Assembly: GCF_000757425.2 (NCBI RefSeq)
Contig: NZ_JPKR02000005.1
Span: forward strand, 806,001 to 870,000
From: Tatumella morbirosei
Lineage (GTDB): Bacteria; Pseudomonadota; Gammaproteobacteria; Enterobacterales; Enterobacteriaceae
DNA: 64,000 nt
Direction of reading: 5' to 3'
The notes beneath the pieces are model-generated. The model did no database searches. It worked only from the letters and a program-made list of their open reading frames with translations, and had not been told where the DNA came from. Every line of letters begins with the position of its first letter. Position 1 is the stretch's first letter. Shown here one piece after another: positions 27,264 to 37,179 of the stretch. The translations under genes were made by a program, and so were the position numbers.

Positions 27264-27926
27264 ATGATTCGCTTTGAAGAGGTCAGTAAAGCTTATCTGG
27301 GGGGACGTCAGGCGCTTCAGGGGGTAGATTTTCATCTGCGCCAGGGCGAAATGGCTTTTCTGACCGGCCACTCCGGGGCAGGTAAGAGTACATTGCTCAA
27401 GTTGATTTGCGGAATAGAGCGTCCCAGTGCCGGGCAAATCTGGTTTAGCGGCCATAACATAACGCGTTTGCGTAACAGCGAGATCCCATTCCTGCGTCGG
27501 CAAATAGGGATGATCTTTCAGGATCATCATCTGCTGATGGACCGGACGGTTTACGACAACATCGCAATCCCGTTAATTATTTCCGGTGCCAGTGGCGAAG
27601 ATATTCGCCGCAGAGTCTCGGCGGCTCTGGATAAAGTCGGTCTGCTCGATAAAGCGAAAAGTTTTCCGATTCAGCTGTCCGGCGGGGAACAGCAGCGGGT
27701 GGGGATAGCCAGAGCGGTGGTCAATAAGCCAGCCTTACTGCTGGCGGATGAACCTACCGGTAACCTTGATCACGCATTATCAGAAGATATCCTGCGTTTA
27801 TTTGAAGAATTTAACCGCGTTGGTGTCACTGTACTGATGGCAACTCATGATATGTCTCTTATTTCCCGCAGAAATTATCGTGTGATGACCCTTAGTCAGG
27901 GACGCCTGCATGGGGGAGTGGCATGA
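27264..27926 (+). CDS. ftsE: Cell-division ABC ATPase FtsE
   Basis: Cytoplasmic ATPase of 220 residues that, with FtsX, controls periplasmic peptidoglycan amidases through EnvC during septation. Walker [10 protein letters not shown] (Lys41), the Q-loop region MIFQDHHLL, signature LSGGEQQR and Walker [13 protein letters not shown] are all present. It starts five bases after the ftsY stop and overlaps ftsX by four bases (ATGA), showing the ftsYEX operon. Confidence 0.97.
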   Translation: MIRFEEVSKAYLGGRQALQGVDFHLRQGEMAFLTGHSGAGKSTLLKLICGIERPSAGQIWFSGHNITRLRNSEIPFLRRQIGMIFQDHHLLMDRTVYDNIAIPLIISGASGEDIRRRVSAALDKVGLLDKAKSFPIQLSGGEQQRVGIARAVVNKPALLLADEPTGNLDHALSEDILRLFEEFNRVGVTVLMATHDMSLISRRNYRVMTLSQGRLHGGVA

Positions 27927-28936
27927 AACCAGGCAAGGGAAATCAGGTCAACCGGCGGAAGACACCGGCGGCGGCCAAAGCCCGACCGAAGCAAAAACGG
28001 GTATCTAAAGAGAAAGCTCTGCGCGGTGGGTGGCAGGAGCAATGGCATTATGCATGGCGTGGAATGCTGGCAGATATGTTGCGCCAGCCGCTGGCGACAC
28101 TGCTGACGGTCACCGTGATTGCTATTTCACTAACGTTACCCAGTGTCTGTTATATCGTATGGAAAAACGTCGATCAGGCAGCGACTGAGTGGTATCCCGC
28201 TCCTCAGCTGACGGTATATCTGTCGAAGACACTCGACGATAATGCTGCCCAGAATGTGATCAATACTCTGAAACAGACTGACGGTGTCCAGCATGTGGAT
28301 TACCTGAGTCGTGATGAAGCATTAAATGAGTTCCGTAACTGGTCAGGGTTCGGCGGAGCGATGGATATGCTGGAGCAGAATCCGTTGCCTGCGGTGGCTA
28401 TTATTACCCCGAAACTGAATTTCCAGAATTCTGACACCATGAATACACTGCGTGACAGAGTGGCGAAAGTGAGTGGTGTGGATGAAGTACGGATGGATGA
28501 TAGCTGGTTCGCAAGGCTCTCTGCTCTGACGGGGCTGGTGGGTCAGGTGGCGTTCATGATTGGTCTGCTGATGGTGGTGGCTGTGTTCCTGGTGATTGGT
28601 AACAGTGTCCGTCTGAGTATTTTTGCAAGGCGTGATACCATCAACGTGCAAAAGCTTATTGGTGCAACGGATGGTTTTATCCTGCGACCATTCGTATACG
28701 GCGGGGCGATGCTGGGGCTCTCCGGGGCCTTTGTTTCGCTGATTTTGTCTGAAATTCTGGTATTCCGTCTGGAATCGGTGGTGTCACATGTTGCCAGCGT
28801 ATTTAGTGCTTCGTTTGATCTGAAAGGCTTCTCATTCGATGAAGCGCTCCTGTTACTGCTGGTTTCAGCCATTGTAGGCTGGGTAGCGGCCTGGCTGGCC
28901 ACTGCACAACATTTACGCCGATTTACACCACAGTAA
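27923..28936 (+). CDS. ftsX: Cell-division membrane protein FtsX
   Basis: A 337-residue inner-membrane partner of FtsE (E. coli 352). The cytoplasmic basic N-terminus ([19 protein letters not shown]-like region) is followed by TM1 near residue 60, a large periplasmic domain with [16 protein letters not shown], which binds EnvC, and three C-terminal TM helices of the FtsX/MacB fold ([23 protein letters not shown] between TM2 and TM3). The ATG overlaps the ftsE stop. A slightly shorter N-terminus than in E. coli is the only difference. Confidence 0.96.
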   Translation: MKPGKGNQVNRRKTPAAAKARPKQKRVSKEKALRGGWQEQWHYAWRGMLADMLRQPLATLLTVTVIAISLTLPSVCYIVWKNVDQAATEWYPAPQLTVYLSKTLDDNAAQNVINTLKQTDGVQHVDYLSRDEALNEFRNWSGFGGAMDMLEQNPLPAVAIITPKLNFQNSDTMNTLRDRVAKVSGVDEVRMDDSWFARLSALTGLVGQVAFMIGLLMVVAVFLVIGNSVRLSIFARRDTINVQKLIGATDGFILRPFVYGGAMLGLSGAFVSLILSEILVFRLESVVSHVASVFSASFDLKGFSFDEALLLLLVSAIVGWVAAWLATAQHLRRFTPQ

Positions 28937-29183
28937 TCCCGGGAAATATTTTTTTGCTATACTATTCCTCTGTTGCCGTAGGTTGGGGAGCAGAGGAATC
29001 ATCCCCGCAGTACCCCGGTGCCTTGTCAAAATTATTCACAATCAAAAATGAACCTGTGGATAACTTTTGTGTCTTAATGATTAATAGCACACATTGCTTT
29101 CGATCTTTTGGCACGGCTGACATAATGTAGGCGCAGGCTGTAAGGATCTGGCAACATTATTGACGAATTCTGAGAGGGTTTGA
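28937..29183 (+). promoter_or_regulatory. rpoH promoter region with DnaA boxes
   Basis: Features seen: an extended -10-like TGCTATACT (28955-28963); an inverted repeat ATTCCTCTG / CAGAGGAAT (28964-28972 and 28991-28999) that may end ftsX transcripts; two DnaA boxes, TTATTCACA (29032-29040) and TGTGGATAA (29055-29063, reverse of TTATCCACA); and a sigma-E-like promoter, GAACCT (29050-29055) with TCTTA (29072-29076) at 16-base spacing. In E. coli the sigma-E promoter P3 also overlaps a DnaA box. Which promoters are active here is inferred from that similarity. Confidence 0.78.
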
Positions 29184-30041
29184 ATGACCAAAGAAATGCA
29201 AGCATTAGCTATTGCTCCTCTGGGTAATCTGGACGCATATATCCGGGCGGCAAATGGTTGCCCGATGCTGACAGCCGACGAGGAAAAAGCGCTGGCTGAA
29301 CGGCTGCATTACCAGGGCGATCTGGATGCAGCGAAAAAGCTGATCCTGTCTCATCTGCGCTTTGTGGTTCATATCGCTCGTAATTACGCAGGTTACGGAC
29401 TGCCGCAGGCGGATCTGATTCAGGAAGGTAATATCGGCCTGATGAAAGCCGTACGCCGTTTCAACCCTGAAGTGGGTGTTCGCCTGGTATCTTTTGCCGT
29501 GCACTGGATCAAAGCAGAAATTCACGAGTATGTCCTGAAAAACTGGCGTATTGTGAAAGTCGCGACCACCAAAGCACAGCGCAAGTTGTTCTTCAACTTG
29601 CGGAAAACCAAACAACGCCTTGGCTGGTTTAACCAGGATGAAGTGGAAATGGTAGCCCGTGAACTTGGGGTCAGCAGTAAAGATGTGCGTGAGATGGAAT
29701 CACGGATGGCTGCCCAGGATATGACGTTTGACCCGACACCGGATGATGAAAGTGCAGAAGGTAAACAGGTAGCTCCGGTGCTGTATCTCCAGGATAAAGC
29801 TTCTGACTTTGCTGATGGTATCGAAGAAGATAACTGGGAGTCTCATGCGGCAGATAAGCTGAGTGATGCGATGCAGGGCCTGGATGAACGTAGCCAGCAT
29901 ATCATCCGCGCGCGCTGGCTGGATGATGACAATAAAACCACATTGCAGGAACTGGCCGACAAATACGGTGTTTCCGCTGAGCGTGTTCGCCAGTTGGAGA
30001 AAAATGCAATGAAAAAACTGCGTGTCGCTATCGAAGCCTGA
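29184..30041 (+). CDS. rpoH: Heat-shock sigma factor RpoH (sigma-32)
   Basis: Sigma-70-family factor of 285 residues (E. coli 284) that directs heat-shock transcription, including the ibpA promoter in this window. Region 2 ([36 protein letters not shown]) begins near residue 55, the RpoH box [15 protein letters not shown] is near 132 and region 4.2 ([28 protein letters not shown]) ends the protein. GAGAGGG precedes the ATG. In E. coli the 5' coding region folds over the start as an RNA thermometer; the corresponding bases here are similar but the structure was not computed. Confidence 0.98.
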   Translation: MTKEMQALAIAPLGNLDAYIRAANGCPMLTADEEKALAERLHYQGDLDAAKKLILSHLRFVVHIARNYAGYGLPQADLIQEGNIGLMKAVRRFNPEVGVRLVSFAVHWIKAEIHEYVLKNWRIVKVATTKAQRKLFFNLRKTKQRLGWFNQDEVEMVARELGVSSKDVREMESRMAAQDMTFDPTPDDESAEGKQVAPVLYLQDKASDFADGIEEDNWESHAADKLSDAMQGLDERSQHIIRARWLDDDNKTTLQELADKYGVSAERVRQLEKNAMKKLRVAIEA

Positions 30042-30062
30042 TCAGTGTGCAGCAGTGAACAG

Positions 30063-30090
30063 AGGGCGACCTGAGGGCCGCCCTTTTTTA
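30063..30090 (+). terminator. Rho-independent terminator of rpoH
   Basis: AGGGCGaCC, loop TGAG, GGcCGCCCT form a 9-position stem with one mismatch, followed by six T residues. Confidence 0.88.
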
Positions 30091-30100
30091 TGCCTGCAAT

Positions 30101-30490
30101 TTAGCGGCTGAAAAACCACTGACCGTTCTTTAGCCGAAATCCGCAGGCATAAAGAAACTGGCTGGCTGCCTCTGATAACGGCAGATGACCGGAGCAGATC
30201 TTCCAGCGATGGATATCCGGATTGATACGTAAAGTCTCTTCCAGCAGATAACGGCCGACTCCCCGTCGACGGGTGATTTCCCGGACCATGATTTGGCTAA
30301 TCACCGCTTCAGAAGGCCGTAACTGTAATTCCAGTCCTGCCAGTAATCGCTGATTAAACCGCGCTACATACCAGCGGATGTCATCCTGATGTTGCAGAAA
30401 GCCTGCACTTGCTTTCTCCGGCCAGATTTTACTGAGGCAGGCCAGTTCTGCGGGTGAGGGGTGTTGCAGCAATTCAATGGTCAGTCGCAT
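30101..30490 (-). CDS. panM: PanD maturation/regulation factor PanM (PanZ), GNAT fold
   Basis: A 129-residue GNAT-type protein that triggers self-cleavage of aspartate decarboxylase PanD and regulates pantothenate synthesis in response to CoA. The acetyl-CoA-binding segment VREITRRRGVGRYLLEETLR (near residue 68) is the clearest match to E. coli PanM (127 residues), together with KIWPE near the start. In E. coli the gene lies among liv genes between rpoH and ugpB; here the liv genes are absent and panM sits directly between rpoH and ugpB. Confidence 0.9.
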   Translation of the reverse strand: MRLTIELLQHPSPAELACLSKIWPEKASAGFLQHQDDIRWYVARFNQRLLAGLELQLRPSEAVISQIMVREITRRRGVGRYLLEETLRINPDIHRWKICSGHLPLSEAASQFLYACGFRLKNGQWFFSR

Positions 30491-30562
30491 GGTGTCATCC
30501 GGTTCTGCAATAAATTATGTGACCAGTGCTCGTTGATGAAATCAGGGTCACATTGTCGGAGT

Positions 30563-30599
30563 TTGTCATTTGGCAGTCATTTTTCTGTCATCTTATAAT
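30563..30599 (+). promoter_or_regulatory. Pho box and -10 of the ugp operon
   Basis: Three 7-base direct repeats, TTGTCAT, CAGTCAT and CTGTCAT, begin at 30563, 30574 and 30585, spaced 11 bases apart with T-rich spacers. That is the PhoB box pattern. TATAAT (30594-30599) follows, matching the arrangement in which PhoB replaces the -35 element. A further CTGTCAT at 30607 keeps the 11-base register. Confidence 0.85.
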
Positions 30600-30676
30600 A
30601 ATTTCTCTGTCATTTTTCCGTGTCATTTTACCTCGCGAACTTCCCATAGCGCACGATAATGCCACAGGAAAAAACT

Positions 30677-31996
30677 ATGCCAGTTCTTAAATTTCGTCAT
30701 CATGCCGCAGGATTAATGCTGGCATTAGGTCTTAGCGGAAATGCTTTCGCGGTTACTGAAATTCCCTTCTGGCACTCAATGGAAGGAGGATTGGGCACTG
30801 AGGTTGACTCGCTGGCCCAGCGTTTTAACCAGACTCACCCTGATTATAAAGTGGTCCCGGTTTACAAAGGTAACTACGAGCAGAGCCTGGCGGCAGGGAT
30901 TGCTGCGGTACGTAGTGGCAATGCTCCTGCCATTCTTCAGGTCTATGAAGTCGGCACCGCTACCATGATGGCTTCTCATGCGATTAAGCCGGTCTATCAG
31001 GTGTTTAAAGATGCCGGTGTTCAGTTCGATGAAAAACAGTTTGTCCCAACCATTGTCGGTTATTACACCGATGCTAAAACCGGTCATATGCTGTCTGAAC
31101 CTTTTAACAGTTCAACCCCCGTTCTGTATTACAACAAGGATGCATTCCGTAAAGCCGGACTCAATCCGGATCAGCCGCCAAAGACCTGGCAGGAACTGGC
31201 CTCTGATGCCGCGGCATTACGTAAAGCAGGCATGAGTTGTGGATACGCCAGTGGCTGGCAGGGCTGGATTCAGTTGGAAGAGTTTAGCGCGTGGCATGGT
31301 CTGCCATTTGCCTCTGAAAATAATGGTTTCGATGGTACTGATGCGAAACTGTTATTCAATGGCCCGGAACAAATCCGTCATATTCAGATGCTGGAAGATA
31401 TGAACAAAGCTGGCAGCTTCACCTATTACGGACGCAAGGATGAATCGACCGCCAAATTTTACAGTGGCGATTGCGGCATGACGACTGCGTCATCGGCTTC
31501 GCTGGCAGACATTCGTCAGTATGCCAAATTCAACTTCGGTGTCGGAATGATGCCGTACGATGCTACGGTGAAGAATGCGCCACAGAATGCCATTATCGGT
31601 GGCGCCAGCCTGTGGGTGATGCGTGGTCAAAGTGATGCTACTTACAAAGGGGTTGCGGAGTTCCTGAAATTCCTCGCGCAGCCAGAAATTGCGGCCGAGT
31701 GGCATCAGAAAACCGGTTACCTCCCGGCAACCACAGCAGCCTATGAGTTAACCCGCCAGCAGGGCTTTTATGAAAAAAATCCTGGTGCGGATATCGCGAT
31801 GAAGCAAATGCTGAATAAACCTCCTTTAGCCTTCACCAAAGGACTGCGTCTAGGCAATATGCCGCAGATCCGTACTGTGGTGGATGAAGAACTGGAAAGT
31901 GTCTGGACCGGGAAAGAGACTCCGAAAACAGCACTGGATAATGCAGTTCAGCGTGGTAACCAACTACTTCGCCGTTTCCAGCAGCAGGTTCAGTAA
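30677..31996 (+). CDS. ugpB: sn-glycerol-3-phosphate ABC transporter substrate-binding protein
   Basis: Periplasmic protein of 439 residues that binds glycerol-3-phosphate and glycerophosphocholine. The signal peptide ends at NAFA near residue 25, followed by [14 protein letters not shown]. Highly conserved segments include [56 protein letters not shown] and NQLLRRF at the end. I choose the ATG at 30677, with AGGA at 30666-30669, over the one six codons upstream. Expression should respond to phosphate starvation through the Pho box upstream. Confidence 0.96.
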   Translation: MPVLKFRHHAAGLMLALGLSGNAFAVTEIPFWHSMEGGLGTEVDSLAQRFNQTHPDYKVVPVYKGNYEQSLAAGIAAVRSGNAPAILQVYEVGTATMMASHAIKPVYQVFKDAGVQFDEKQFVPTIVGYYTDAKTGHMLSEPFNSSTPVLYYNKDAFRKAGLNPDQPPKTWQELASDAAALRKAGMSCGYASGWQGWIQLEEFSAWHGLPFASENNGFDGTDAKLLFNGPEQIRHIQMLEDMNKAGSFTYYGRKDESTAKFYSGDCGMTTASSASLADIRQYAKFNFGVGMMPYDATVKNAPQNAIIGGASLWVMRGQSDATYKGVAEFLKFLAQPEIAAEWHQKTGYLPATTAAYELTRQQGFYEKNPGADIAMKQMLNKPPLAFTKGLRLGNMPQIRTVVDEELESVWTGKETPKTALDNAVQRGNQLLRRFQQQVQ

Positions 31997-32014
31997 TCCA
32001 ACGTTAGTAAAAAC

Positions 32015-32055
32015 ATCCCCTTGCCGGGTCACGCTGGTGAATTCTGCGAGGGGAT
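32015..32055 (+). other. Hairpin between ugpB and ugpA
   Basis: ATCCCCTTGC (32015-32024) and GCGAGGGGAT (32046-32055) form a 10-bp stem with one G-T pair. Such hairpins after a binding-protein gene often stabilise its mRNA and lower downstream expression; that role is inference. Confidence 0.55.
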
Positions 32056-32088
32056 AGCCCGGGGAATCTCCGCCTGAGGTCAGGTTTT

Positions 32089-32976
32089 ATGTCATCTTCT
32101 CGTCCCGTTTTTCGTCATCGTGCATTACCTTATCTGCTGCTACTGCCGCAGATTGCAATTACGGTTATCTTCTTTATCTGGCCGGCTGCAGAAGCGCTAT
32201 GGTATTCGGTTCAGAATCTCGATCCCTTTGGTTTTTCGGCACATTTTGTCGGTTTAGCGAACTTCACCGCCTTATTCCAGGACCCGTATTATCTGGATTC
32301 GTTTAAAACCACGATTATCTTCAGTGCGCTGGTCGCTGCATTGGGGCTGATAATCTCCTTATTTCTGGCCGCACTGGTTGATTATGTCTTACGGATGAAG
32401 AAGTTCTACCAGACATTGTTACTGCTGCCATATGCTGTCGCCCCAGCCATAGCTGCCGTGCTGTGGATGTTCCTGTTTAATCCGGGATTAGGGGTGATCA
32501 GCCACTTTTTACAGTCGATAGGTTATAACTGGAACTATGCGCAGAATAGTGGGCAGGCTATGTTTCTGGTCGTTCTGGCCTCTGTCTGGCAACAAATTAG
32601 TTATAACTTCCTGTTCTTTTTTGCCGCGTTACAGTCGATCCCCCGCTCACTGGTTGAGGCGGCTGCGCTGGATGGTGCCGGACCGGTTCGACGTTTTATG
32701 CATCTTTCATTACCCCTGATCACACCGGTCAGCTTCTTCCTGCTGGTGGTTAACCTGGTGTATGCCTTTTTTGATACTTTCCCGGTGATTGATGCTGCCA
32801 CCCAGGGGGGACCGGTTCAGTCCACTACTACGCTTATCTATAAAATATACCGTGAAGGATTTACGGGGCTGGATCTGAGTGCCTCGGCAGCTCAGTCGGT
32901 CGTTCTGATGGTGATTGTCATCCTGCTGACAGTCGTACAGTTCCGTTTTATTGAACGTAAGGTTCGTTATCAATGA
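32089..32976 (+). CDS. ugpA: sn-glycerol-3-phosphate ABC transporter permease UgpA
   Basis: Inner-membrane permease of 295 residues with six hydrophobic helices. It starts like E. coli UgpA ([21 protein letters not shown]) and carries the EAA coupling loop [22 protein letters not shown] near residue 192, which contacts UgpC. It overlaps ugpE by four bases. Confidence 0.96.
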   Translation: MSSSRPVFRHRALPYLLLLPQIAITVIFFIWPAAEALWYSVQNLDPFGFSAHFVGLANFTALFQDPYYLDSFKTTIIFSALVAALGLIISLFLAALVDYVLRMKKFYQTLLLLPYAVAPAIAAVLWMFLFNPGLGVISHFLQSIGYNWNYAQNSGQAMFLVVLASVWQQISYNFLFFFAALQSIPRSLVEAAALDGAGPVRRFMHLSLPLITPVSFFLLVVNLVYAFFDTFPVIDAATQGGPVQSTTTLIYKIYREGFTGLDLSASAAQSVVLMVIVILLTVVQFRFIERKVRYQ

Positions 32977-33818
32977 TAGAGAATCGCCGTGGATTAGATA
33001 TCTTCAGCCATATCATGTTGTGGCTCGGTATCCTGACAATCCTGTTTCCGCTCTACATCGCTTTTGTTGCCGCGAGTCTGGATAACCATCAGGTTTTCCA
33101 GTCGCCAATGTCATTAGTTCCGGGCAGCCATCTGTGGCAAAACATTCAGACTATCTGGACTCAGGGGGTTAGTGCTAACAGCCCGCCTATTGGCAGAATG
33201 CTGCTGAACAGTACCCTGATGGCACTGGGAATTACCCTGGGCAAAATAGCCATCTCTATCATCTCAGCGTTCGCGTTAGTCTGGTTTCGCTTTCCGTTGC
33301 GCCAGTTCTGTTTCTGGATGATTTTCATCACCCTGATGTTGCCTGTTGAAGTTCGTATCTTCCCGACAGTGGAAGTGGTTTCTCAGCTGCATATGCTGAA
33401 CAGTTACAATGGCCTGATCCTGCCGATGATGGCTTCCGCGACGGCCACCTTTTTGTTCCGCCAGTTCTTTATGTCACTGCCAAATGAGTTGATTGAAGCT
33501 GCGCGAATTGACGGAGCCAGCCCGATGCGATTTTTCTTCGATATTGTCCTGCCATTATCGAAAACCAATCTGGCGGCCCTGTTTGTCATTACCTTTATTT
33601 ATGGCTGGAACCAGTATCTCTGGCCATTGTTGGTGACCAGTGATTCACGAATGAGTACTGCCGTCGCCGGAATCCGCAGCATGATTTCATTTGGGGAAGG
33701 AGTGACTCAGTGGAATCTGGTGATGGCAGCGATGTTACTGACGCTGATCCCGCCATTGATCGTGGTGATAGTTATGCAGCGCGCCTTTGTGAAAGGCCTG
33801 GTCGAGAGTGAGAAATAG
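32973..33818 (+). CDS. ugpE: sn-glycerol-3-phosphate ABC transporter permease UgpE
   Basis: The second permease subunit, 281 residues, six hydrophobic helices. N-terminus [19 protein letters not shown] and the EAA loop [22 protein letters not shown] near residue 172 match E. coli UgpE. Its ATG overlaps the ugpA stop (ATGA), and ugpC begins two bases after its stop, so the three are translationally linked. Confidence 0.96.
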   Translation: MIENRRGLDIFSHIMLWLGILTILFPLYIAFVAASLDNHQVFQSPMSLVPGSHLWQNIQTIWTQGVSANSPPIGRMLLNSTLMALGITLGKIAISIISAFALVWFRFPLRQFCFWMIFITLMLPVEVRIFPTVEVVSQLHMLNSYNGLILPMMASATATFLFRQFFMSLPNELIEAARIDGASPMRFFFDIVLPLSKTNLAALFVITFIYGWNQYLWPLLVTSDSRMSTAVAGIRSMISFGEGVTQWNLVMAAMLLTLIPPLIVVIVMQRAFVKGLVESEK

Positions 33819-33820
33819 TC

Positions 33821-34891
33821 ATGGCAAGTGTACATTTTCAGGAAGTGACCAAATCCTATGATGGTAAAAACCGTATCATTCAGCCGTTAGATATCACCAT
33901 CAATGAAGGAGAGTTTATGGTAATGGTCGGGCCTTCAGGATGCGGAAAATCCACCCTGTTGCGGATGGTGGCAGGGCTGGAAACTATCAGCTCAGGTGAC
34001 ATTTATATTAATGATCAGTGCGTCACGCATCTGGAACCAAAAGAGCGTGGAATTGCCATGGTATTTCAGAATTATGCGTTGTACCCGCATATGACCGTTG
34101 AGCAGAATATGGCTTACGGGTTGAAAATCCGCGGTATGGCTAAGGAACAAATTCGTCAGCGGGTATTAAGTGCTGCCCGCAGTCTGGAGCTGGATGCTCT
34201 GCTGGCCCGCCATCCACGTGAATTATCCGGCGGCCAGCGTCAGCGTGTCGCGATGGGCCGTGCGATAGTTCGGGAACCAGCGGTTTTTTTGTTTGATGAA
34301 CCGTTGTCTAATCTGGATGCGCGCCTGAGAGTTCAGATGCGACTCGAGTTGCAGCAACTGCACCAGCGACTGAAAACCACCAGTATTTATGTCACTCATG
34401 ACCAGGTAGAAGCAATGACTCTGGCCCAGCGGGTTATGGTGATGAATAAAGGGGTAGTTGAACAGGTTGGCACTCCGGCAGAAGTTTATGAGAAGCCTGC
34501 CAGCATCTTTGTTGCCGGATTTATAGGTTCCCCCGCCATGAATTTACTGCCTGGGAAAGTCAGTGCCGATGGCCGGGAATTCGTGATCGATCCAAAAAAT
34601 AAAATCATGTTGTCCACTCAGAGACCAGAACTGGCAAATCAGCAACTGACTCTCGGGGTTCGCCCTGAGCATATTCTGACCGTACCACGTTCGGAAAACA
34701 GTTTGCCTGTGCAGGTGGAAACTCTCGAAATCCTCGGTGCAGATAATTTAGTGCATGGTAACATTGGTGGTCACCGGCTGGTGATTCGCTTACCTCATGA
34801 ACAGCGACCGCAGGCAGGGACAGTGCTCTGGCTGGAGTTTCCGCATAAAGCCCGGCATTTGTTTAATACCACCACAGGATTACGTCTGTAA
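33821..34891 (+). CDS. ugpC: sn-glycerol-3-phosphate ABC transporter ATPase UgpC
   Basis: MalK-type ATPase of 356 residues. Walker [10 protein letters not shown] (Lys43), Q-loop [12 protein letters not shown], signature LSGGQRQR, Walker [14 protein letters not shown]-loop VTHDQ, and a C-terminal OB-like regulatory domain (from about residue 240, with GVRPEHI). The stop codon shares one base with the ugpQ start (TAATG). Confidence 0.97.
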   Translation: MASVHFQEVTKSYDGKNRIIQPLDITINEGEFMVMVGPSGCGKSTLLRMVAGLETISSGDIYINDQCVTHLEPKERGIAMVFQNYALYPHMTVEQNMAYGLKIRGMAKEQIRQRVLSAARSLELDALLARHPRELSGGQRQRVAMGRAIVREPAVFLFDEPLSNLDARLRVQMRLELQQLHQRLKTTSIYVTHDQVEAMTLAQRVMVMNKGVVEQVGTPAEVYEKPASIFVAGFIGSPAMNLLPGKVSADGREFVIDPKNKIMLSTQRPELANQQLTLGVRPEHILTVPRSENSLPVQVETLEILGADNLVHGNIGGHRLVIRLPHEQRPQAGTVLWLEFPHKARHLFNTTTGLRL

Positions 34892-35634
34892 TGACAGAAC
34901 AACACTGGCCATACCCGCATATCGTCGCCCATCGTGGCGGCGGTAAATTAGCGCCGGAAAATACCCTGGCAGCCATTGATACCGGCCACCGTTTCGGGCA
35001 TACCATGATTGAATTTGATGCAAAGTTGTCCCTGGACGGACGAATATTCCTGTTGCATGACGATTCACTGGAACGCACGACCAATGGCCAGGGAATAGCC
35101 GGGCATCAGCAGTGGCAGACATTATCCGGGCTGGATGCCGGAAGCTGGTTTGGTTTGGCGTTCCGCTCAGAACCGCTGCCCACTCTTGAAGAAGTGGCTG
35201 AGCGTTGCAGGGAATATCGGATGATGGCTAATATCGAAATCAAGCCAACGACCGGCGAAGAGAGAACGACTGGCAGGGAAGTGGCCCTGGCCGCCCGGAG
35301 ATTATGGCAGGGCCAGGTCGCTCCGTTACTTTCGTCTTTTTCGGAAGAGGCGCTGGCAGCAGCGCAGGAAGCTGTTCCTGAACTGCCACGCGGATTATTG
35401 CTCGATAGCTGGCGTGATGACTGGCAAACGCTGACTAAGCAACTGGGATGTGTGGCGATTCATCTTAATCATCTGTTACTGGATGCTGAACGTATCCTTC
35501 AACTAAAGTCTGCCGGGTTACATATCCTGGTTTATACCGTCAACCAGCCTGAGCGGGCTCGGGAATTACTTGGCCTGGGTGTAGATATGATTTGTACCGA
35601 CCGTATCGATCAAATAGGACCGGATTTCCGCTGA
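34891..35634 (+). CDS. ugpQ: Glycerophosphodiester phosphodiesterase UgpQ
   Basis: Cytoplasmic GDPD of 247 residues that releases glycerol-3-phosphate from imported glycerophosphodiesters. The catalytic histidines are in AHRGGG (His14) and [11 protein letters not shown] near residue 55; metal ligands appear in PENTL and NIEIKPT. It ends the ugpBAECQ operon. In E. coli ggt follows; here it is absent and yhhA comes next. Confidence 0.96.
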   Translation: MTEQHWPYPHIVAHRGGGKLAPENTLAAIDTGHRFGHTMIEFDAKLSLDGRIFLLHDDSLERTTNGQGIAGHQQWQTLSGLDAGSWFGLAFRSEPLPTLEEVAERCREYRMMANIEIKPTTGEERTTGREVALAARRLWQGQVAPLLSSFSEEALAAAQEAVPELPRGLLLDSWRDDWQTLTKQLGCVAIHLNHLLLDAERILQLKSAGLHILVYTVNQPERARELLGLGVDMICTDRIDQIGPDFR

Positions 35635-35668
35635 GTCTTTTCACGGGCAGGTAATTGCCCGTGACGTT

Positions 35669-35938
35669 TCAGGGCTGAGCGTTATTAATCCGCTGCTGTG
35701 ATCTCTGTTGCTGCTGTTGGATCTTCTGCTGCAGAGCCTGCGATTCCATCTGCTGATCATTACGCAATTTCATCTGCTGCTGTTGTTGCTGCATTTGCAT
35801 CTGGTTTTGCATCCGTTGCTGGGAAATATTTGGAGTAACCCCTGCAGGGCGGTTTGTTGTCAGCGGATTGTGGTTAATTGCTGCCACTGCCATCAACGGC
35901 AGAGCTACTATTAACGCGGTTAGCAGAGTTTTTTTCAT
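35669..35938 (-). CDS. yhhA: YhhA family secreted protein (DUF2756)
   Basis: An 89-residue protein with a signal peptide (cleavage near AVA|AINHNPL, residue 20). The mature chain is dominated by glutamine and methionine (QMQMQQQQQQM and following), with probable coiled-coil character, as in E. coli YhhA, although the E. coli protein is longer. The position beside ugpQ supports the call. Function unknown. Confidence 0.85.
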   Translation of the reverse strand: MKKTLLTALIVALPLMAVAAINHNPLTTNRPAGVTPNISQQRMQNQMQMQQQQQQMKLRNDQQMESQALQQKIQQQQQRSQQRINNAQP

Positions 35939-36120
35939 TGTAACCTCGGGTCTAATCAGCTTACTAAATTATAGTTTTGATACCGCCAGCGGGCAAATCT
36001 GTGCCTGACTGCCATGTTGTCTTAGCTGGCTGTCAGTCGTTACCCAAAGAGTGCGGATGCTGATTCCTCAGAACACTTTCCGCAGTAAATATCAAAAAAA
36101 GTAAAATTTGCCTTTACAAG

Positions 36121-36142
36121 TGATAATGATAATGATTATTAT
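36121..36142 (+). promoter_or_regulatory. Fur box overlapping the ryhB promoter
   Basis: TGATAATGATAATGATTATT (36121-36140) matches the Fur consensus GATAATGATwATCATTATC at most positions and overlaps a -10-like TATTAT (36137-36142), so Fur-Fe2+ would block transcription of the RNA that follows. Confidence 0.9.
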
Positions 36143-36148
36143 TCAATT

Positions 36149-36246
36149 GTTTTCACGAGACATCTCTCTCAGATAACTGGTGAAGACACGACATTGCTCA
36201 CATTGCTTCCAGTATTTTTTGCCAGCCTTCAGGCTGGCTTTTTTTT
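36149..36246 (+). ncRNA. ryhB: Iron-responsive small RNA RyhB
   Basis: An Hfq-dependent small RNA that represses iron-using proteins when iron is scarce. Bases 36187-36216 reproduce the 30-base conserved core of E. coli RyhB (begins CACGACATTGCTCACATTGC and ends with TCCAGTATT), which pairs with target mRNAs. A terminator follows: GCCAGCC, loop TTCA, GGCTGGC (36221-36238) and eight T residues. The 5' end is set about seven bases after the TATTAT -10 and is approximate. The location beside yhhW is close to the E. coli one. Confidence 0.95.
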
Positions 36247-36378
36247 GTCTGTTATTCAGCCGATATCACCAGACCACAGTGACTCTCTTCACTTTTTTTG
36301 AACAGAGGCTTGAAGTTTTTCCGCTATTTTTTCGTGCTATTCAGGTCCAGACTGGTAAGAAAATCGGAGGGCAATGAG

Positions 36379-37074
36379 ATGATCTATTTACGTAAAGCGG
36401 AAGACCGTGGTCACGCACAACATGGCTGGCTGAACAGTTGGCATACCTTTTCTTTTGCCGGTTATCACGATCCAGACTTTATGGGGTTTTCGGCGTTAAG
36501 AGTGATTAATGAGGATATCATCGCGCCTGGCCAGGGATTTGGGGCCCATCCGCATAAAGATATGGAAATTCTGACTTATGTCTTGTCCGGAGAGGTTGAG
36601 CATAAAGACAGCATGGGGAACAAGGAACAGATTCAGGCGGGTGAGTTTCAGATAATGAGTGCCGGCACCGGAGTTCGTCACTCTGAATATAACCCCAGCA
36701 GTACCGATCCGTTGCATCTTTATCAAATCTGGATTATCCCGGAACGCGCTGGTATTGAACCGCGCTATGCTCAGCGGAAATTTGCGGCTAAGCAAGGACG
36801 TCAATGGGTACTGACTCCGGATGGCCGGGAAGAGTCACTGATCGTCTGGCAGGATATGACACTATCACGCTGGGCCCTGTTGGCGGGTGAACAGGACAAA
36901 CTGTCACTGGAAGCTGGCCGTAATACCTGGGTTCAGGTAGTTAAAGGCAACCTGATCATCAACGGGCAGCAGGTAAACACCAGCGATGCACTGGCGCTCA
37001 GAGATGAAGATGCGCTGGAGATTGCTGCCGACAGTGACTCAGAGATTCTGATTTTCGATCTTCCACCGGTTTGA
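36379..37074 (+). CDS. yhhW: Pirin family quercetin 2,3-dioxygenase YhhW
   Basis: Bicupin metal-binding protein of 231 residues, the same length as E. coli YhhW, which has quercetinase activity in vitro. The metal site is visible in FGAHPHKDMEIL (His residues near 57-59) and in GTGVRHSEYNP, with the glutamate in GEFQIMS. GGAGG at 36366-36370 precedes the ATG at 36379, so I reject the longer upstream reading that runs through the ryhB terminator region. Physiological substrate unknown. Confidence 0.94.
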   Translation: MIYLRKAEDRGHAQHGWLNSWHTFSFAGYHDPDFMGFSALRVINEDIIAPGQGFGAHPHKDMEILTYVLSGEVEHKDSMGNKEQIQAGEFQIMSAGTGVRHSEYNPSSTDPLHLYQIWIIPERAGIEPRYAQRKFAAKQGRQWVLTPDGREESLIVWQDMTLSRWALLAGEQDKLSLEAGRNTWVQVVKGNLIINGQQVNTSDALALRDEDALEIAADSDSEILIFDLPPV

Positions 37075-37179
37075 TAGTCCGTGGCCAGCCCCGTTGCGCG
37101 TGATTGCCGACGGGGCATTTTTGTGTGACAAATTAATGCTAAACTCAGCCTAATCTCTCTGGTGTGAGTTTCGCAAACG

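Noticed and set aside
35939-36148. ggt remnant between ugpQ and ryhB
   Set aside because: No stretch resembling gamma-glutamyltranspeptidase was seen in any frame.
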